From: Dendrobium chrysotoxum
Taxonomy: Eukaryota; Streptophyta; Magnoliopsida; Asparagales; Orchidaceae
Length of the DNA: 64,000 nucleotides
NCBI GenBank assembly: GCA_019925795.1
Contig: CM034307.1
Coordinates: forward strand, 20,791,197-20,855,196
Direction: 5' to 3'
Positions 35,801 to 43,700 of the stretch are shown one piece after another (the stretch's first letter is position 1; each line of letters begins with the position of its first letter). A program made the position numbers and the translations under genes. A model generated the notes under the pieces. It was not told the origin of the DNA and did not search any database. It worked only from the letters and a program-made list of their open reading frames with translations.

Positions 35801-38800
35801 TTGTTGTCCTCTTTTCTATTTTGTTGTTAATAATGAATTTATTCACTGTTCAAGGCAAAACTCATTATTCCCAATGCATTTCATAGAAAGTCTAATTCCT
35901 TTGTTCCAGATAATTCTGCTCCCCATTTTTGGATTATGTATTTTGGTATTAGAGTACTACTTCCAACACGTAGGAAAGCTTGTCATGGTTAAATTAAGGA
36001 TTGTGAATGATGCCCTTGGTGGTTATATGGATCCTAAAATTTATGATTATGAGGAGATATTATGGATTGAAAGTTGCTGTGGTCTGAAAGAACAGATGAC
36101 TACAATAATGGCTGCCTTTGAAATGCTTGCTGTTAAGGTGGTACAATTAGCTCCACTACCATTTGTCTAGACTAAAGAAGAGACTTCTAATGGAAGACAA
36201 CAACTTGTAGATCAACAAGGTGAGAATCTGGGATGATCAAGTGGGAGGATGCCGGCAGGTAATGTTAAGCAAGGAAATCAGAAAGCCAATTGAAAGGCAA
36301 TGATGAGGCATATAGGCTCTAACACTATGTTAGAATTGACAGAATTAGAAAGATCCACAAATTTACTGAATGATTTTTATAGTATAAGCATACACGTGCC
36401 TATATATAGAGGCAATAGAAGGATATATTTAAGAAACATAGGATAAAGAAGAATATTTTCAATCATGAGGAAATATTATAATAAAAAAATAATACAAATT
36501 CATTTCTAAATAAATTAGATATGCTAGAATTCAGATATTAAATCAACAGCATTTTATTATGTTAGTTTGAGTTTTCAAATTGCATACCTCTGCTCTGATA
36601 TGGAGGATCTGACCTTTCTCTGTTTTTGTGCTCTGCAAAATTCAGAATTAGAGCAGGCGGAAGCTCTTAGGTATCTGTACAAATGGCTTCAAAATCATCC
36701 CAAATATAGAGCTCTTGCTCCCCCAGAACAGTCTAGTTCTCTTTTTCATACTGATGTAAGTACCCAAGGAAATGATATTGAAGTTTTTCTGATTTCTTGC
36801 GGTTAGGCTTGCAAAGTAACATGAGGTATTTATCATATGAGTTATGCTTCCTCATGCTAGTGTAGACCAACTCTTATTAATATTCAGTTAGCCTTTAGTT
36901 TATTTACATTCAATGCAATTTTAATTTCTTTCCAGATACACATAACAAGTGTTACAAGGGTCCTTGTGTTAAAAAAAATGATGTTCTCGAACAACATAAA
37001 TGAAATGATTGTTGCCTTTCCTTCAAGAACCAATACAGCTAGCAAGAGCTTTTTTATTTGAATTCCCAAGTCACCGGTATGCTGATTAAATATTCAATAT
37101 TTCCAGATCGCTAGATTGTTCAATGAAGCTGCTCACTTGTCACCTGAGGATGCTGATGTACATATAGTTCTTGGTGTGATGTACAATGTATCAAGGGAGT
37201 ATGATAAAGCTATACAATCTTTTGAAACGGCACTGAAACTCAAGCCACATGACTACTCTCTCTGGAACAAACTTGGTGCAACTCAAGCAAACAGTGTCCA
37301 CAGTGAAGATGCAATATTGGCGTATCAACAGGTTCTTTTTTAATTTGTACTTTGCACATTGGTGGTTAAACCAGTTAATTTTACTTGATTAACTTTATTC
37401 GCTGATGATGTTTATCTTTCTCATATATTTATTCATTTGATGCGGCTATTTTTCTACATATTTTGTCATCATATTATCTACTTAACCTTTGAATTATTTA
37501 ATTTCATTATGAATACGTTGTATAATCCTAGTATTTTCTCCTTGGTTACTGTTTTGAAATTTCCAACTGTGGTCTCTTTTAGTTTCTGTAGCTAACCTTT
37601 TGTTGTTGCTCTACTTGGGCTTTCCTATATTATGAACCGGTGTTATCTTTCTCAGTCCATCCAAGCTGGAAAATCGGTTGGAATTTTCTGTCCACAACTA
37701 AACTAGTGAAGATAATCTGAATACCATGCTCTCGATAAAGCCTTTCTTACCGATTAAAGTTCAAGGGAAAAAAATTCAAATTGAGATTTTTACATCTTAT
37801 GCTATCCACCGTTTGGATAAATTTCTTTCATTTTCTGTCAGTGGAGAGGCTTGATAATTAATGAAGCTGCACATATAAGAAATCAGAAATATTTATGATA
37901 AGCTATGCTACATTGAGCACATTGTACAAAAGGTGAAGCTTGAGAACTCTGCAATGAGAACGCTAGATATGATTTAACTGTTGTGAAGTTCTGAATTTAT
38001 AGTTAATGAATTTCTGCTAATTTTGTTGCACCCACAGCCATGGAAAGATATCTGAGTTGTCCGAGAGGGTTGTTTTATAGAAATATGCCTTCAAAATGTT
38101 TATTTTGAGTGCTTAAAGAAAATTAATTTTTTTTTACAATATCATGAACTTCTACAACACATTTTGATGGAAAATTTCTTTAAATTCTTTGATTTTATTT
38201 GCCAAGTATTACAGAAACATATATAGCTGCAGCTTTGCAATTAAAATTTATGATTGTGACGTGCTTACCCTTTTTGTTATTTTAGTTGATTGCATGATTT
38301 AGTCTTGTTTCATCCTATGACGTGTGGAAGAATGTAACCTGTTATCTTTATTATTCTTTATAGCATAATGAATAACTTTACCTCTTTTTATCTTTACCTT
38401 TCGTTTTTGTTCTTAGGCACTTGACTTGAAACCTAACTATGTTCGTGCTTGGGCTAATATGGGCATAAGTTTTGCCAATCAGGTTTGTTTCTTATGGCTA
38501 ATATGTGTTTTTTTTTAAATTATTTTTTATGCTTTGTTGATCATCGTCAACTATTCAGGTCCTATTCTTATTTGTTCTTCATTCCTGTGACGAGTTGCAT
38601 TCCTTGTTAATTCAGGTTTAGCTTTTTTAAGTTCGTTCTCTACCCCTTCCGGTGGCATAGGGCTAATGCTGACGTTGCATCAGCTCCTCTCTGCTCTTCC
38701 TTCTCAAATCAGTCTCATCTTTTTTATTTTTTTTTTACAATCTTATTGCCAGATTTATCTTTCAACAAAACTGAATAATTAAACTTGCCAGATCTTCTCT

Positions 38801-40694
38801 CAATTAATATTAGGGACATGATTTGGCGACTATGGTGGAGATGGTTGTGTTTGGAAGTTGGAGAAAAATACTCAAAATTTTATTCGGAACTCTAATAAGG
38901 ATACTACAACAACAACATCAAGCCTTTATGTGTTTGGAAGTTGGAGAAAAATACTCAAAATTTTTTTCAGAACTTTAATAAGAATACTACAACAACAACA
39001 TCAAACCTTTATCCCACTATGTGGGGTCGACTACATGAATCCTTTTTCTTCATTGTGTCTTGTTAAGAATCAAATTCTCATTTAAATCTAATAAAGAAAG
39101 GTCATTTCTAATATTTTTTAACCAAGTCTTTTTAGGTCTACCTCTACCTTTCTTAACATAGGCCAAATCTAATACATCTACTCTCCTAATATAGTCATCG
39201 GAAGGCCGCCGTTTTTCATGACCAAACCATCTAAGGCAACTCTCTCTAAACTTATCTATCACTGGAGCTAGTCCAACCTTTTCACGGATATACTCGTTTC
39301 GTATCTTATCTCTAAGAGTAAATCAACTCATCCACCTGAGCATCCTCATCTCAGCAACACTTAACTTAATATTATGCTTCTCTTTTAATTGCCAACATTC
39401 TACATCATAAAGCATTGTAGGTCTCACCACCATCTTATAAAATTTTCCCTTAAGTTTGAGTGGTACTTTTCTATCACATAACAGACCCGAAGCAATCCTC
39501 CACTTCAACCATCCAACTTGAATTCTACTAATAATATCCATATCTATTTCACCGTCACTCTGCACAATAGACACAAGATATCTAAAACAAGTACACTTAT
39601 TAATGACTTGATCGCTCAAAGTCACAAACCCCCCACAAGATTTATTACTACTAAAATTGTACTCCATGTATTCGATTTTAGATCTACTCAAACGAAAACC
39701 TTTAGACTCTAATGTTGATCTCCATAATTCGAGTTTACCTTCAACTCCCTCTCTAGTCCTATCAACAAGAAGAATATCATCAGCAAAAAACATACACCAG
39801 GGTACATCCTCTTGCAAATGTCTAGTAAGAACATCCATGATTAAAGCAAAAAGATAAGGGCTTAAGGCTAATCCTTGATGTAATCCAACTTAAATAGGAA
39901 AATACTTAGTCAAACCACCTTGTGTTTAAACACAAGTAACAGTTACTGCATACATATCCCTAGTGACTTGAATATAAGCATTATTAACTCCTTTCGTTTC
40001 TAGAACTCTCTATAGCACTTCTCTTAAAACATTATCATATGTTTTCTCTAAATCAATAAATATCATATGTAGATCTTCCATATTCCCCCCAAACTTCTCC
40101 ATCAACCCTATTAATAAATGAATAGCTTCCATAGTAGACCTACCTGGCATGAATCCAAATTGATTTTGAGAAACATCAGTATCACGTCGTAATCTATGCT
40201 CCATAACTCTCTCCCAAAGTTTTAAAATATGACACATCATCTTAATTTCACTATAATTCGCACCAATCTTGTGCATCACCTTTATTCTTAAAAATAGGAA
40301 TCAATACACTTATTCTTCACTCATCTGACATTTTTTTAATCTTCAAAATAATATTAAAAAGTTTAGTAAGCCAAAAAATTTCTTCATCTCCTAAGTATTT
40401 CCACATCTCTATTGGAATATCATTAGGTCCAATAGTTTTTCCACACTTCATTTTCTTTAAAGCCTCTATAACTTTAGTTTTACTAATATGCCGATAAAAA
40501 TAAAAATATCTATTTTAGAGTGCTAAGGTCACTAAAGTCGATCGTATTCTCACAATCTTTATTGAAAAGCTTAGCAAAATATCTCATCCACCTTTGTTGA
40601 ATATCCTCTTTTAGAAAAAACACTTTTTGATCTTCATCCCTAATGCACTTCACTTGAACTAAATCCTTACTACTCCTATCTCTTTGTCGGCTAA

Positions 40695-40743
<49 letters not shown>

Positions 40744-43700
40744 CATCGCAGATTACTTTCTTAGACACCTTCCGTGCCTCTTTATATCTTTCTCAATTTT
40801 CAGAGTTTTTACATCTAAACCAATTATTATAACAAATCTTTTTATTTTTTTATTTTTTCTTATACTTTTTTATTCCACCACCAACTATTTTTTATTATTA
40901 GAAGCTTTTTTTTTAAACTCCAAGCACATCCTTTGCAACATTCTTAATATTATTAGCTACTTTTTCTCACATAACATTTACTTCCTCATGTACAAATAAA
41001 ATCTTAAGATCTCAAATCTTACTTTCAAAAATATTTTTATTAGTATTCTTCAAATGCTTCCATCTAATCTTCGAACAACAATTTACTATATTTTTCATAT
41101 TCTGCCTCTTCATCTTAAAGTCCAAAACTAATAAGCGATGTTGGGATCATAAAATTTCACTCAGAATAATTTTACAAACTTTGCAATCTAAACATTCTAT
41201 TTTTCTTATAAGAAAATAATCAATCTGAGTTTTACTATATCCATTCTTATAAGTGATGAGATGCTCATCCCTTTTCTTAAAAATGTATTAGCAATTACAA
41301 ATTTATAAGCTACAGAAAAATCTAATATAGTCTTACCGCCTTCATTAGTCGCTCCAAATCCATAGCCACCATGAATACTTTTGAAATCCTCTATCTGCCA
41401 ATATGTCCATTTAAATCTCCTCCAATAAAAATTCTTTTTTCAAGAAGTATCTTTTGAATTAATTCTTCTAAGTTATTCCAAAATTTTAATTTTAAACACG
41501 TATCTAAACCTACTTGAGGAGCATAAGCACTTATAATATTAATAATTTTAGCATCAACAATAATCTCCAAAGCAATAATTCTGTCTCCAATTCTATCAAT
41601 TTTATAATATTATCCTTCAAACTCTTATCTATAATCACACCTACACTATTTCTAGTACGACTTCTACTAGAATACTAAAGTTTAAATCCTAAACTATCAA
41701 TCTCCTTAGCCTTCTCTCCAACCTATTTAGTTTTCTAAATGGATAAAATATTTATCTTCCTATGATTCATAATATCAATTAATTCCATTAATTTGTCTGT
41801 AAGAGAACATACATTCCAAGATCTTATCCGAATTTTAGTTTCATGGACTAGCTTCTTTGCCCATATTCATCCATGATGTGGGAACTCTTGCCTATTTAAC
41901 AGTGCACCCGAGCAACGATACAGCGGCCCTTGCACACTTCTCGTTGTATTTAGGCCATACAGCGCATCGCTTCCAGGGAATATCCTAGCATTAACACAAT
42001 GCATCAAATGATTCATGTCATGATTATTCGACATGTTTTACGTTGGTTGTCAACTACCTAATGCAACCTTCCATTTTTCTCATCCAGAACTTGGGACCTG
42101 GCAATGACAGTGTTAAAGTTTGTTTGCATAGAGTTTCAAGAATGATACTTCGCTTGAAATCCATCTTTGGTTGTTGAGAATTATAATATGTTTATTTATA
42201 TTTGATACATAGTATGAATGAACTACAAGTTTCTTATTTGGATGCGGTTTGTAGTGTTTACAAGAGGTCAATGCGTTTAATATTTCCCTCCTATCTCTTT
42301 TCTTCTTCCCTTTTTTTAATATTTAAATTTGAGTTGATCCAAATAGATTTTGAGCTAGACCATAGTAAAATTAGGATAGAGTTCAAGTTATTTTTCATAA
42401 TAATTTAGTCATTCATTAAGAAATGTTGATTGTCTGACATATTGATAAATTAAAATCTAATTTTACCAATGTATTGCATCAATATCATGCACTCTATGTG
42501 CAAAAGTATGCGTGTATGTGCCTATGTGAGTTAGGTTTCTTGAATATACAAGCTTTAAAAATGTGTACATATTAATTAAATGACTTTTGAGTACATCTTT
42601 CAAACACTATAACTAATGGCAACGCAACAAAAACAGCCTGACCTTTTCTTTATTTTAAAATTTACCAAGCATAATGCAGTTCCATATCTGGACAAAGCTG
42701 ATGCTCTCCATAAAAAATCTGGAGATATGAACATAAAGGGAAAAAACCCTATCTTTTCAAATATCATTCATGAAAAAAAATGATGACAAATATAAATTAC
42801 CCGCCATACATGATCTTTGACGTTATAAACATCAAACAAACATACTTTACCGTTCTAACAAAAGTAAAATTCTTAAATAGAATGACAACAGTAAAGAAGC
42901 ACAGCTATTACGACATGCAATTTTGTAGCCATTACAAGTCCATAACTCTATCCGACGAGCCATATATGAGCCTCACGTTATAAACAACAAACAAGCATAC
43001 ATCACCATTATGACACAAGTAAAATTCTTGAGTAGCGTGACAAAAGCAAAGAAAAACCGCATAACTATTACAACACATGCAAGCATCTATCGCCATTAAA
43101 AGTCCATAACTCTGTATAACAATAACCAAGTTCAAATACAATAGCATCTATAAAAATTTCAAATCACAACGCCCTCTCAGAATGGCCATAAAAAAGGAAT
43201 TATACCATAATCAACTACAAAAGAACAAATTTATACTTAACATTCTATCCTAATCTATTTGAATGAGCTTATACTAGAAGTTATTTGATATATCTACGAA
43301 CTTGTTAATGAGCTTTTATCAAGCTACTTGTTGAGCATATTTGTGGTATATGAACTAGTAAATTTACATTTAAGGTTGGTTATTATTATTATTATTTTAA
43401 TTATTTTGAGGTTTGGAAAATTATTCTGAATTGTCTTTTATATAGTTAAACGAGTATTATTATTGTAGAATCTTGAGCTGTTGAACATGTTTTCTCATTA
43501 AGCTTGATAGGAAAGCACCATTATTCTGGCATGCCATTTATATGGTTTAATGATTATTATTCAAGTGAAATATTGAGATGTTATGCTTGATTGGAAAGCG
43601 CTTATCTTCTTCCTCTTATTCTATTCATTCTCCCTTCTCCTTTCTTCTCATGAACCGCTCTTACTCCTACCTGTAAAAACTGTGTTGCAGCCATAAGGCA

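Larger units (their letters stand above)
32401..36645 (+). other. PEX5: 4.2-kb GC-AG intron of PEX5
   Basis: Starts GCAAGT. The nearby GT at 32405 would shift the frame and lose the conserved N-E-L-E-Q join. The intron holds a LINE fragment (32975-33335), an (AT)n microsatellite (35324-35344) and, near 36310-36430, a minus-strand motif resembling a decayed LTR plus primer site (AGGCTCTAACACTATGTTAG on +). The remainder is AT-rich with nothing recognised. Acceptor is CAAAATTCAG. Confidence 0.85.

Noticed and set aside
36310..36440. Possible minus-strand LTR with primer site
   Set aside because: AGGCTCTAACACTATGTTAG resembles a decayed primer site and CCTATATATAG a TATA box, but no partner LTR, TSD or coding region could be found, so it is not called as an element.
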